Source: Methylotenera sp.
GTDB lineage: Bacteria > Pseudomonadota > Gammaproteobacteria > Burkholderiales > Burkholderiaceae_C
Length of the DNA: 60,464 nucleotides
Assembly (NCBI GenBank): GCA_021738245.1
Contig: JAIPCJ010000006.1
Location: forward strand, 1-60,464
Reading direction: 5' to 3'
A model generated the notes under the pieces. That model was not told the DNA's origin, made no database searches, and saw only the letters and a program-made list of their open reading frames with translations. This document shows positions 17,182 through 24,702 of this stretch, one piece after another (positions within the stretch are counted from its first letter, which is position 1; each line of letters starts with the position of its first letter). A program made the translations under genes and the position numbers.

Positions 17182-18560
17182 ACGAGGCTCCCGACGAGGT
17201 CATGGCCGTCGGCGGCCACGATGCGCACGCGCACGAAGTCGCCCACCTTCATCGTCTTGCTGGCCTTCTCGGGCGGCAGGATCTTGACGGTGCCGTCGAT
17301 CTCCGGCGCGTCGGCGTAGGAGCGCCCCACCCCGCCCTTGCGGCCCAGCGCCGGGGCCGAGTCCACCAGCACCTGCAGCGTCTGGCCGACACGCGACTGC
17401 AGCTTGGCGGCCGACACCTGCTCCGCCACCGCCATGAAGCGCGCCCGGCGTTCCTCGCGGACCTCATCAGGCAGCGCACCGGGTATGTCGTTGGCACTGG
17501 CGCCTTCCACGGGCGAGTAGGCGAAGCAGCCGGCGCGGTCGATCCTGGCTTCCTGCATGAAGTCCAGCAGATACTGGAACTCTTCCTCGGTTTCGCCCGG
17601 GAAGCCGGCGATGAACGTCGAGCGGATGACGAGCTCCGGGCAGGCCTCGCGCCAGCGCAGGATGCGCTCCATGTTCTTCTCGCCATTGGCCGGTCGCTTC
17701 ATGCGCTTGAGCACATCCGGGTGGGCATGCTGGAAAGGCACGTCCAGGTAAGGCAGCACCAGGCCTTGGGCCATGAGCGGCAGCACCTCGTCGACATGCG
17801 GGTAGGGGTAGACGTAATGCAGCCGCACCCAGGCGCCATACGGCTTGGCAAGCTCGCCCAGGTGGGCGACCAGGTCGAGCATCTTGGTCTTGACCGGCTT
17901 GCCGTCCCAGAAGCCGGTGCGGTACTTCACATCCACGCCGTAGGCCGAGGTGTCCTGGCTGATGACGAGCAGCTCCTTCACGCCGCTCTCGAACAGCGCG
18001 CGGGCTTCGTTCAGCACGTCGCCGATGGGGCGCGACACCAGGTCGCCACGCATGCTCGGGATGATGCAGAACGAGCAGCGGTGGTTGCAGCCCTCGCTGA
18101 TCTTCAGGTAGGCGTAGTGCTTGGGCGTGAGCTTGATGCCGTAGCTCGGCACCAGATCGACGAAAGGATCGTGGGGCTTGGGCACATGGGTGTGGACGGC
18201 GTCCATCACCTCCTGCGTGGCATGGGGCCCCGTGACCGCGAGCACGCTCGGGTGGATCTCGCGCACCAGGCTGCCGGCGTCGCTGCTGCTCTGACCGGCC
18301 TTCGCACCCAGGCAGCCGGTCACGATGACCTTGCCGTTCTCGGCCAGGGCCTCGCCGATGGTGTCCAGGCTCTCCTTGACGGCGTCATCGATGAAGCCGC
18401 AGGTGTTGACGATCACCAGGTCAGCCCCGGCAAAGGTCTTGGACGTTTCATAGCCCTCGGCGCGGAGCTGGGTGAGGATCAGCTCGCTGTCGGTCAGTGC
18501 CTTGGGGCAGCCGAGGCTGACGAAGCCGATCTTCGGGACGGTGGTGGTCGTGTCGTTCAT
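17178..18560 (-). CDS. rimO: Ribosomal protein S12 methylthiotransferase RimO
   Basis: A 460-residue radical SAM enzyme that adds a methylthio group to the conserved Asp of ribosomal protein S12. The N-terminal UPF0004 domain carries its cluster cysteines at about 18, 54 and 83 ([29 protein letters not shown]). The radical SAM CX3CX2C is CNHRCSFC at 158-165. The C-terminal TRAM domain is about residues 385-460 ([12 protein letters not shown] to [18 protein letters not shown]). The start at 18560 gives [18 protein letters not shown]. It distinguishes itself from MiaB by the KALTDSE and [16 protein letters not shown] sequences. The metC-like gene follows with a 4-bp overlap, while phaR lies 30 bp upstream on the same strand. 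Confidence 0.96.
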   Translation of the reverse strand: MNDTTTTVPKIGFVSLGCPKALTDSELILTQLRAEGYETSKTFAGADLVIVNTCGFIDDAVKESLDTIGEALAENGKVIVTGCLGAKAGQSSSDAGSLVREIHPSVLAVTGPHATQEVMDAVHTHVPKPHDPFVDLVPSYGIKLTPKHYAYLKISEGCNHRCSFCIIPSMRGDLVSRPIGDVLNEARALFESGVKELLVISQDTSAYGVDVKYRTGFWDGKPVKTKMLDLVAHLGELAKPYGAWVRLHYVYPYPHVDEVLPLMAQGLVLPYLDVPFQHAHPDVLKRMKRPANGEKNMERILRWREACPELVIRSTFIAGFPGETEEEFQYLLDFMQEARIDRAGCFAYSPVEGASANDIPGALPDEVREERRARFMAVAEQVSAAKLQSRVGQTLQVLVDSAPALGRKGGVGRSYADAPEIDGTVKILPPEKASKTMKVGDFVRVRIVAADGHDLVGSLV

Positions 18561-18590
18561 CGCCGTATTTTCGGCGATGTCGCGGGCCGG

Positions 18591-19118
18591 CTACTTCTTG
18601 GGGACGAACGGGAACATCACGCCCGCGTTCTTGAGCTGCTCCTGCCACTGGTTCATCAGGTTCTTGGACTGCTCGGCATAACCGCCCATCAAGCCCGTCC
18701 AGGCCTCCGGTGTGAAGGGCATGCCGGGGGTCTGCTCGGTGAAGCGCTGCTGCATGTCCGTGAAGGCCTGCATCTGGCGCTCCAGCAGCCCGCCCATCAC
18801 GCCCTGCATGGCGTGGCCATAGAAGCGGATGATCTGGGCCAGGGAGCTGGTGGAGAACATCGGCACGCCGCCGGTTTCTTCCTCCAGGATGATCTGCAGC
18901 AGGATGGAGCGGGTGAGGTCCTCCTGCGTCTTGGCATCGTGCACCTCGAAGTCGACACCGTCGAGCACCATGCGCTTCACGTCGGCCAACGTGATGTAGC
19001 TGCTGGTCTGGGTGTCGTACAGGCGGCGGTTGGGGTACTTCTTCAGAATGCGCAGGCCGGGCTTGGTGTCGCCGGTCTGGTCTGTCGTCGATGCCGCCTT
19101 CTTGCGGGCTGTCGCCAT
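18591..19118 (-). CDS. phaR: Polyhydroxyalkanoate synthesis repressor PhaR
   Basis: A 175-residue DNA- and granule-binding repressor of phasin and PHB genes. The N-terminal DNA-binding domain is unmistakable: LRILKKYPNRRLYDTQTSSY at about residues 22-41, ITLADVKRMVLDGVDFEVHD, then TRSILLQIILEEE of the PHB accumulation regulatory domain. The C-terminal half is hydrophobic and Met/Gln-rich (MQGVMGGLLERQMQAFTDMQ), as expected for binding to PHB. The ATG at 19118 with AGGAGACT upstream fixes the start. When PHB forms, the family leaves DNA and coats granules. A TGC-rich element in its own leader fits autoregulation. The PHB-degradation gene bdhA lies 9 kb away in this window. Confidence 0.95.
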   Translation of the reverse strand: MATARKKAASTTDQTGDTKPGLRILKKYPNRRLYDTQTSSYITLADVKRMVLDGVDFEVHDAKTQEDLTRSILLQIILEEETGGVPMFSTSSLAQIIRFYGHAMQGVMGGLLERQMQAFTDMQQRFTEQTPGMPFTPEAWTGLMGGYAEQSKNLMNQWQEQLKNAGVMFPFVPKK

Positions 19119-19130
19119 GCGGGAGTCTCC

Positions 19131-19151
19131 TGTGCAGTGCAGCAAATTCTA
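19131..19151 (-). promoter_or_regulatory. phaR promoter region with TGC-rich element (putative PhaR operator)
   Basis: On the minus strand a TAGAAT -10-like box (19146-19151) is followed at once by TGCTGCACTGCACA (19131-19144), which covers the expected transcript start and lies 13 bp before the phaR ATG. PhaR proteins are known to bind TGC-rich sequences and to repress their own gene in related species. The -35 box is weak, so this is a proposal based on position and composition. Confidence 0.4.
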
Positions 19152-19181
19152 GGCAGACCCTGACGCCGCCTTCGGACGGGT

Positions 19182-20639
19182 TTACCTGGGGACGGCCGCG
19201 CCCCCGCGCCCGACCGGTGACAGGGGCAAGCGCACCCGGGCGTCCAGCCCTGCCACGCGGTCACCCGCCAGCCGGTTGCTGAGCTCGATCTGCCCGCCCA
19301 GGGACAGCACCAGCGCCTGGCAGATGGCCAGACCCAGGCCCGAGCCCTTGCCCGACTCGCCCGCGGCAAACGGCAGGAAGAGCCGCTGCTGTTGCGCCGG
19401 TGTGAGCCCCGGTCCGCCATCGGCGATGACGAGCCGAGCCCAGCCGGCCTCGACGGTCAGCGCAATGCCCAGGCGCGCGCCGGCCGGGGTGTGCTGGATG
19501 GCGTTATGCAGCAGGTTGCGGGTGAGTTCGCGCAGCGCCCATTCATGGCTTTCGATGGCGGCAGGCTCGGTGTGGATGTCGAAATCCAGCGCCTGCTTGG
19601 CGATCAACGGCGCCACGTCCAGCGCCACGGCGCGGACGATCTCCGCCCAATCCTGCACGGGCATGGCCTCGCCGTGCTGGCGCATCTGCTCGGCACGGGC
19701 CAGTGCCAGCATCTGGTTGGCCAGTTGGGTGGCCCGCGCCACGGTGGTGTCGATCTCCGCCAGCGCTTGCAGGGGCTCCACATCGCCCTGGCGCGCCGAC
19801 TGCACCTGCACCTTCAGCACGGCCAGCGGCGTGCGCAGTTGGTGAGAGGCGTCGCGCACGAACCGCTTCTGGTGCTCCAGCAGCCGGGCCTGACGCGCCA
19901 GGGCCTCGTTGCTGGCCTGCACCAGGGGCACCAGTTCGGCCGGCATGTCGGGCGCCTGCAAGGGGCTGAGGTCGTCGGCATCGCGTGCCTGCAAGGCGGC
20001 ACTCAGCTCCCGCACCGGTCGCGTGGCCCGCTGCACCACGGCCCAGACGACGATGGCAATCACGCCCAGCAGCGCTGCCTGGCGCCACAAGGTGTGCAGC
20101 AGCAGTTGGCGTGCCAGCCCACGGCGCAGCGCCAGCGTCTCGGCCACCTGGATGGTGGCCAGGCCCAGGCCATCCTGGCCGGACACCGGCTGCAACAGCA
20201 CCGCCACCCGCACCGGCTCGCCGCGGTAGACATCGTCGTAGAAATGCACCAGCGCGGCGTAGGTGCTCTGGTCGGGCAGGCGGCCTTGCCAGCTCGGCAG
20301 ATCGTCATAACCCGACACCATCTCGCCCTGAAAACCCAGCACCTTGAAGTAGAGCTGGCTGCGGTTGTCGGCCTCGAAGGCCTCCAGCGCCGCGTAGGGC
20401 ACGGTGGCCACCAGCCGCGGCCGGTCGCCGCTGCCGTCCACGCCCAGCAGCTCGCCAATCGCCTTGGCCGAGGCGAGCAGCGTGCGGTCATAGGCGGTAT
20501 CGGCAGCCTGGAGCGAGTCGCGGTACAGGCTCACGGTGTTGATCGCCACGATGAGCCCGACCGGCAGCAGGATGCCCCAGAGCAGCCTCGCCCGCATCGA
20601 CAACCGGGCCCAGCGCTGCAGCAGGCGGCGCTCAGTCAT
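19182..20639 (-). CDS. tctE: Sensor histidine kinase, TctE-like
   Basis: A 485-residue membrane kinase. Transmembrane helices are near residues 16-36 and 187-205. They flank a periplasmic domain of about 150 residues that resembles the 2CSK_N sensor (YDRTLLASAKAIGE near the start). A HAMP-like linker leads to the phospho-acceptor His266 in FVRDASHQLRTPLAVL, the N box NLLHNAIQHTP, and the G boxes DGGPGL and GKGSGLGLAICQ. It overlaps the regulator gene tctD by 8 bp and points away from tctCBA. The likely signal is a tricarboxylate such as citrate, judged from the neighbouring transporter and the TctE family. The C-terminal 20 residues are variable. Confidence 0.9.
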   Translation of the reverse strand: MTERRLLQRWARLSMRARLLWGILLPVGLIVAINTVSLYRDSLQAADTAYDRTLLASAKAIGELLGVDGSGDRPRLVATVPYAALEAFEADNRSQLYFKVLGFQGEMVSGYDDLPSWQGRLPDQSTYAALVHFYDDVYRGEPVRVAVLLQPVSGQDGLGLATIQVAETLALRRGLARQLLLHTLWRQAALLGVIAIVVWAVVQRATRPVRELSAALQARDADDLSPLQAPDMPAELVPLVQASNEALARQARLLEHQKRFVRDASHQLRTPLAVLKVQVQSARQGDVEPLQALAEIDTTVARATQLANQMLALARAEQMRQHGEAMPVQDWAEIVRAVALDVAPLIAKQALDFDIHTEPAAIESHEWALRELTRNLLHNAIQHTPAGARLGIALTVEAGWARLVIADGGPGLTPAQQQRLFLPFAAGESGKGSGLGLAICQALVLSLGGQIELSNRLAGDRVAGLDARVRLPLSPVGRGGAAVPR

Positions 20640-21315
20640 CCGGCTGCAGCAGATAGCCCAGGCCGCGCAGCGTCACCAGCTTGGCCTCGGTGCCCGCCAG
20701 GCGCTTGCGCAGGCGGTAGGCCACCACCTCGATGGCGTCCGGGCTGGCGTCGGCGGCGTCCGCGAACACGGTCTCGAAGAGGCGCTCCTTGGCCACGGCC
20801 TGGCCCGGGCGCACCAGCAGCGCCCGCAGCAGCGCCGCCTCGCGTGGCGGCAGGTCCAGGGGCTGGCCCTGGTGATAGACCGCGCCACTGTCGGGGTCCA
20901 CGCGCAAGCCGCAGAAGCTCGGCGCGGCCACGGGTCGGGCGGCCTCGCTGGCCTGCCCCTGGCGGCGCACCAGCGCGCGGATGCGGGCCTCCAGCTCGTC
21001 CAGGTCGAAAGGTTTGGGGAGATAGTCGTCAGCCCCGGTGTTCAGGCCCAGGATCTTGTCGCCCAGCGTGCCGCGGGCCGTGATGATGATGACGGGCGTC
21101 GTCAGCCCTTCGGCGCGCGCCTGGGCCAGCACCTCCAGGCCGTCCTGGCCGGGCATGGACAGGTCCAGCAGCACCACATCGGGCACCGCCGCGCGCCAGC
21201 GGTTCAGCGCCTTGGTGCCGTCGTCGCAAATGCCGACGCGAAAGCCGCGACGCTCGAACGAGCGCTGCAGGGTCGTCTGCATGGCCGCGTTGTCTTCGAT
21301 GACCAGGAGCTTCAT
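20632..21315 (-). CDS. tctD: Response regulator, TctD-like (OmpR/PhoB family)
   Basis: A 227-residue regulator with a receiver domain (residues 1-118: acidic pair Glu7/Asp8, phospho-acceptor Asp51 in VVLLDLSMPGQDG, switch Thr/Lys in ITARG and LPKPFDLDELEARI). A winged-helix DNA-binding domain follows (about 135-225: LRVDPDSGAVYHQG, ending LVTLRGLGYLLQPDD). It is the first gene of the tctDE pair and is divergent from tctC across a 144-bp gap. TctD of Salmonella activates the tricarboxylate transporter, and the arrangement here predicts the same. A -35-like TTGACA (21385-21390) lies in the gap without a clear matching -10. Confidence 0.92.
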   Translation of the reverse strand: MKLLVIEDNAAMQTTLQRSFERRGFRVGICDDGTKALNRWRAAVPDVVLLDLSMPGQDGLEVLAQARAEGLTTPVIIITARGTLGDKILGLNTGADDYLPKPFDLDELEARIRALVRRQGQASEAARPVAAPSFCGLRVDPDSGAVYHQGQPLDLPPREAALLRALLVRPGQAVAKERLFETVFADAADASPDAIEVVAYRLRKRLAGTEAKLVTLRGLGYLLQPDD

Positions 21316-21459
21316 GCAGTCAGGCTAGCACCCGCGCTGCCGCCCGCCGCCCCTCAGGTTTACCCGAAGGTGGCAGACAGCGGTTTGACAGCCTCGGCCG
21401 CCAGCATCCGGGCAAAGACCGGCCGCTCGCCGTCCAACAAGACCACCACGGAGACACCC

Positions 21460-22422
21460 ATGCGTCGCGACACTTTCCTCAAGTCCTTGGCCGCCCTGGC
21501 CGCCGCTGGCAGCTGGCCGCTCACCAGCCATGCCGCGGGTGTGCCGATGAAGATGATGATCCCCGCCAACCCGGGCGGCGGCTGGGACACCACCGGCCGC
21601 GCCATCGGCAAGGCGCTGCAGGACGCGGGCCTGGCCAGCAGCGTGCAGTACGAGAACAAGGGCGGCGCCGCCGGTGCGCTGGGCCTGGCCCAGTTCGTCA
21701 ATGCCAGCAAGGGCGACCCGCAGGCGCTGATGGTGATGGGCGCCGTCATGCTGGGCGGCATCATCACCGGCAAGCCGCCGGTGAGCCTGTCGCAGGCCAC
21801 GCCGATTGCGCGACTGATCAGCGAGTACAACGTCTTCGTCGTTCACGGTGCCTCGCCCATCAAGACGATGAAGGACGTCATCGACCAGCTCAAGCGGGAC
21901 CCGGGCGGCGTCAAGTGGGGCGGCGGCTCGCGGGGCTCCACCGAGCATGTCGCGGCCGCCATGATCGCCCGTGACGTCGGCGTGGACGCCGCCAAGATCA
22001 ACTACGTGCCCTTCCGCGGCGGCGGTGAGGCCACGGCCGCCATCCTCGGCGGCAACGTGACGGTGGGTGGCAGCGGCTTCAGCGAATTCCAGCCCTATCT
22101 GGAGAGCGGCAAGATGCGCGCGCTGGCCGTCACATCGCCGCAGCGCATCAAGGGGCTGGACGCGCCCACGCTGAAGGAGCTGGGCATCAACGTCGAGATC
22201 GGCAACTGGCGCGGCGTGTACGCGCCCCCGGGCATCACGCCCGAACAGCGCAAGGCCCTGACCGACAAGATCGTGCAGGCGACCAAAAGCAAGAGCTGGG
22301 CGGAGTCGATCGAGAAGAACGGCTGGACGCCCGCCTTGCTGGCCGGCCCGCAGTTCGACGAGTTCGTCGACCGCGAGTTCGCAGCGCTGCGCGCCATCAT
22401 GGTCAAGTCCGGCATGATCTGA
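21460..22422 (+). CDS. tctC: Tripartite tricarboxylate transporter substrate-binding protein TctC
   Basis: A 320-residue periplasmic Bug-family binding protein. A signal peptide spans about residues 1-26 ([20 protein letters not shown] to SHAAG). The mature protein opens [20 protein letters not shown], the canonical Bug motif. The second loop signature is [17 protein letters not shown] near residues 64-80, and [18 protein letters not shown] follows at about 183-200. The ATG at 21460 has GGAG seven bases upstream. It feeds the TctA/TctB membrane pair with citrate or another carboxylate in a sodium- or proton-coupled system. It is the first gene of tctCBA, and the tctB start is 7 bp after its stop. 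Confidence 0.95.
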   Translation: MRRDTFLKSLAALAAAGSWPLTSHAAGVPMKMMIPANPGGGWDTTGRAIGKALQDAGLASSVQYENKGGAAGALGLAQFVNASKGDPQALMVMGAVMLGGIITGKPPVSLSQATPIARLISEYNVFVVHGASPIKTMKDVIDQLKRDPGGVKWGGGSRGSTEHVAAAMIARDVGVDAAKINYVPFRGGGEATAAILGGNVTVGGSGFSEFQPYLESGKMRALAVTSPQRIKGLDAPTLKELGINVEIGNWRGVYAPPGITPEQRKALTDKIVQATKSKSWAESIEKNGWTPALLAGPQFDEFVDREFAALRAIMVKSGMI

Positions 22423-22429
22423 GCGCGCC

Positions 22430-22920
22430 ATGAGCAGCACTCCTTCTGCAACCGGCCAGGCGCTGGTGGGCGCGGGCGTCCTCGTCGTGGGCGCGGTCAT
22501 GGCGTATGGCGCCACCTTCATTTCGTCGGAAGCCGGTTATGCCGGCGTCGGGCCCAACGCCCTGCCCTGGCTGGTGTCGGTCGTGCTGATGGTCTGCGGG
22601 GCCTGGCTGGTGTGGGAGGCCCGCAGCGGCGGCTACCGCGAGATGGAAGCGCCATCCGGCGCGCGGTCGCCTGGGTGGTGGCCGGCATCGTGGCGAATGC
22701 CAGCCTCATCACCACCGTGGGCTTCATCCTGTCGTGCGCGCTGTGCTTCGCGCTGGCAGTGCGCGGCTTGCGCCTGGCCGAAGGTCGCCCGGGCGGCGGT
22801 CTGCGCCGCACGGGGACCGATGCCGCCACGGGCATCGCCATCGCGGCGCCTGTGTTCTGGATGTTCACGCAGTTGCTGGCGATCAACCTGCCGGGCCTCA
22901 CGGCCACCGGCTGGTTGTGA
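22430..22920 (+). pseudogene. tctB: TctB, small membrane subunit, broken by a frameshift
   Basis: TctB is the small four-helix partner of TctA. The N-terminal half is in one frame ([20 protein letters not shown], then [20 protein letters not shown]). The second half continues in a different frame ([20 protein letters not shown], then [20 protein letters not shown] with a stop at 22918-22920). The break is around 22650-22665. The span is 491 bp, one base short of 164 codons, so a single-base loss fits. After the break the first frame stays open without a stop straight into tctA. Either this is a sequencing error or the subunit is genuinely disrupted. Everything else about the operon (spacing, ribosome-binding site of tctA, terminator) looks intact, which leans toward error or a recent event. 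Confidence 0.75.
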
Positions 22921-22933
22921 GGAGGCCCGTGCC

Positions 22934-24427
22934 ATGCTGGACCTCTGGAACCAACTGCTCGGCGGCTTCGCGACGGCGGCCACGCCCATCAACCTGCTGT
23001 GGGCCTTTCTCGGCTGCGTGATCGGCACCGGCATCGGCGTGCTGCCGGGCCTCGGGCCGGCAGTGACCGTGGCCATGCTGCTGCCCATCACATCGCAGGT
23101 GGAGCCCACCGCCTCGATGATCTTCTTCGCCGGCATCTACTACGGTGCGATGTACGGTGGCTCCACCACCTCCATCCTGCTGAACACCCCCGGCGAAACC
23201 GGCACCATGGTGACCGCGCTGGAAGGTTTCAAGATGGCCAAGAGCGGCCGCGCGGGCGCGGCCCTCGCCACGGCGGCCATCGGCTCCTTCGTGGCCGGCA
23301 CCATCGCCACCGTGCTGGTGACGCTGTTCGCACCGGTCGTGGCCGACTTCGCCGTGACCCTCGGGCCGCCGGAGTACTTCCTGCTGATGCTGCTCGCCTT
23401 CACGACCGTGAGCGCGGTGCTCGGCAAGAGCACGCTGCGCGGCCTGACGGCCCTCTTCATCGGACTCGCGCTGGGCCTGGTCGGGCTGGACCAGATCACG
23501 GGCCAGGTGCGCTACACCGGCGGCGTGCCGGAGTTCATGGATGGCATCGAAACCGTGCTGGTGGCGGTGGGGCTGTTCGCGGTCGGCGAGACGCTCTACA
23601 TGGCGCTGTACGAAGGCCGCAGCACGCAAGACCTCAACAAGCTCAGCAGCGTGCACATGACGCGCGCCGAGTGGAAGCGCTCCTGGCCCGCCTGGCTGCG
23701 CGGCACCTTCATCGGCTTCCCGTTCGGCACCATCCCGGCCGGCGGCTCCGAGATCCCGACCTTCCTGAGCTATGCCACCGAACGCAAGCTGAGCCCGCAC
23801 AAGGCCGAGTTCGGCACCCGCGGCGCCATCGAGGGCGTGGCCGGGCCGGAGGCCGCCAACAACGCCGCGGTCACCGCAACCCTCGTGCCGCTGCTCACGC
23901 TGGGCATCCCGACCTCGGTCACCGCCGCCATCCTGCTGTCCGCCCTGCAGAACTACGGCATCCAGGCTGGGCCGCAGCTCTTCACGACGTCCTCGACGCT
24001 GGTGTGGGCGCTGATCGCATCGCTCTATATCGGCAACGTGATGCTGCTGGTGCTGAACCTGCCGCTGGTGGGTCTGTGGGTGAAGCTGCTCAAGATCCCT
24101 CGCCCGCAGCTCTATGCGGGCATCCTGATCTTCGCCACGGTCGGCGTCTACGGCATGCGCCAGAGCGCGTTCGACCTCTTCCTGATGCTGGGCCTGGGCC
24201 TGATGGGCGTGGTGATGCGGCGCTTCGACTTCCCGACCGCGCCGGTCGTCGTGGGCATGATCCTCGGGCCGCTGGCCGAGGCCCAGGGGCGCAACGCGCT
24301 GTCGATCGGCAGCGGCGACTGGCGCGTGTTTGTCGAGCGACCGCTGAGCGTGAGCCTGCTGGTGGTGCTGGCCGCCGTGCTGCTGGTGCCCCGGCTGTGG
24401 CGATGGTGGGCGCATCGGCGCCGCTGA
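22934..24427 (+). CDS. tctA: Tripartite tricarboxylate transporter permease TctA
   Basis: A 497-residue large membrane subunit with about 11-12 hydrophobic helices. It begins [20 protein letters not shown] and contains the TctA signature [19 protein letters not shown] near residues 36-54. [20 protein letters not shown] near 70-89 and, in the second repeat, [20 protein letters not shown] and [13 protein letters not shown] are also clear. The ATG at 22934 has GGAGG at 22921-22925, a good ribosome-binding site. An open frame extends upstream through tctB only because of the tctB frameshift and should not be read as a fused protein. A terminator lies 23 bp downstream. Confidence 0.95.
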   Translation: MLDLWNQLLGGFATAATPINLLWAFLGCVIGTGIGVLPGLGPAVTVAMLLPITSQVEPTASMIFFAGIYYGAMYGGSTTSILLNTPGETGTMVTALEGFKMAKSGRAGAALATAAIGSFVAGTIATVLVTLFAPVVADFAVTLGPPEYFLLMLLAFTTVSAVLGKSTLRGLTALFIGLALGLVGLDQITGQVRYTGGVPEFMDGIETVLVAVGLFAVGETLYMALYEGRSTQDLNKLSSVHMTRAEWKRSWPAWLRGTFIGFPFGTIPAGGSEIPTFLSYATERKLSPHKAEFGTRGAIEGVAGPEAANNAAVTATLVPLLTLGIPTSVTAAILLSALQNYGIQAGPQLFTTSSTLVWALIASLYIGNVMLLVLNLPLVGLWVKLLKIPRPQLYAGILIFATVGVYGMRQSAFDLFLMLGLGLMGVVMRRFDFPTAPVVVGMILGPLAEAQGRNALSIGSGDWRVFVERPLSVSLLVVLAAVLLVPRLWRWWAHRRR

Positions 24428-24449
24428 CCCGCTCGCCACCTTCGCCGCT

Positions 24450-24485
24450 CCGCCCGCGAGTTCACCAGGAACCGCGGGCGGTTTT
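24450..24485 (+). terminator. Rho-independent terminator of tctCBA
   Basis: CCGCCCGCG (24450-24458) pairs with CGCGGGCGG (24473-24481) and is followed by TTTT at 24482-24485, 23 bp after the tctA stop. Confidence 0.85.
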
Positions 24486-24531
24486 GCTTTGGCTTCCGCT
24501 TCGGCGCGTCAACGTCAGGGCGCAGACAAAG

Positions 24532-24564
24532 AAAAAGCCCCCGAATCTTTCGACTCGGGGGCTT
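24532..24564 (-). terminator. Rho-independent terminator of tRNA-Val
   Basis: On the minus strand AAGCCCCCGA and TCGGGGGCTT form a 10-bp stem (24535-24564) followed by a T run (24532-24536). It starts 17 bases after the tRNA 3' end. Confidence 0.88.
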
Positions 24565-24580
24565 CCAATCTTCAGAATTT

Positions 24581-24657
24581 TGGTAGGCGCGATTGGATTC
24601 GAACCAACGACCCCCACCATGTCAAGGTGGTGCTCTAACCAACTGAGCTACGCGCCT
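24581..24657 (-). tRNA. tRNA-Val(GAC)
   Basis: A 77-nt cloverleaf on the minus strand. The acceptor stem AGGCGCG pairs perfectly with CGCGCCT, and the discriminator A and encoded CCA follow. The D arm carries AGTTGGTTA. The anticodon stem CCACC/GGTGG encloses the loop TTGACAT, giving anticodon GAC, which reads valine GUC and GUU codons. The T arm contains GGTTCGAATCC. It lies just downstream of relA on the same strand, with its own promoter and terminator. Confidence 0.96.
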
Positions 24658-24669
24658 GAAGAGCTGCGC

Positions 24670-24699
24670 ACTATAGCATGGATTTTTCTGGCCTGTCCA
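24670..24699 (-). promoter_or_regulatory. tRNA-Val promoter
   Basis: On the minus strand TGGACA (24694-24699) and TATAGT (24670-24675) are separated by 18 bp. The -10 box lies 12 bp before the tRNA 5' end and just beyond the relA stop codon. The two boxes resemble sigma-70 elements. Confidence 0.6.
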
Positions 24700-24702
24700 A
24701 TT

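Noticed and set aside
21357..21390. TctD-binding repeat and -35 box between tctD and tctC
   Set aside because: TTGACA at 21385-21390 has no matching -10, and the GGTTTAC/GGTTTGAC similarity is too short to defend.
22430..24427. A fused TctB-TctA protein of 665 residues
   Set aside because: The middle 85 residues (Arg, Pro and Ser-rich) are out-of-frame TctB; tctA has its own ATG and a GGAGG site, so a tctB frameshift explains it.
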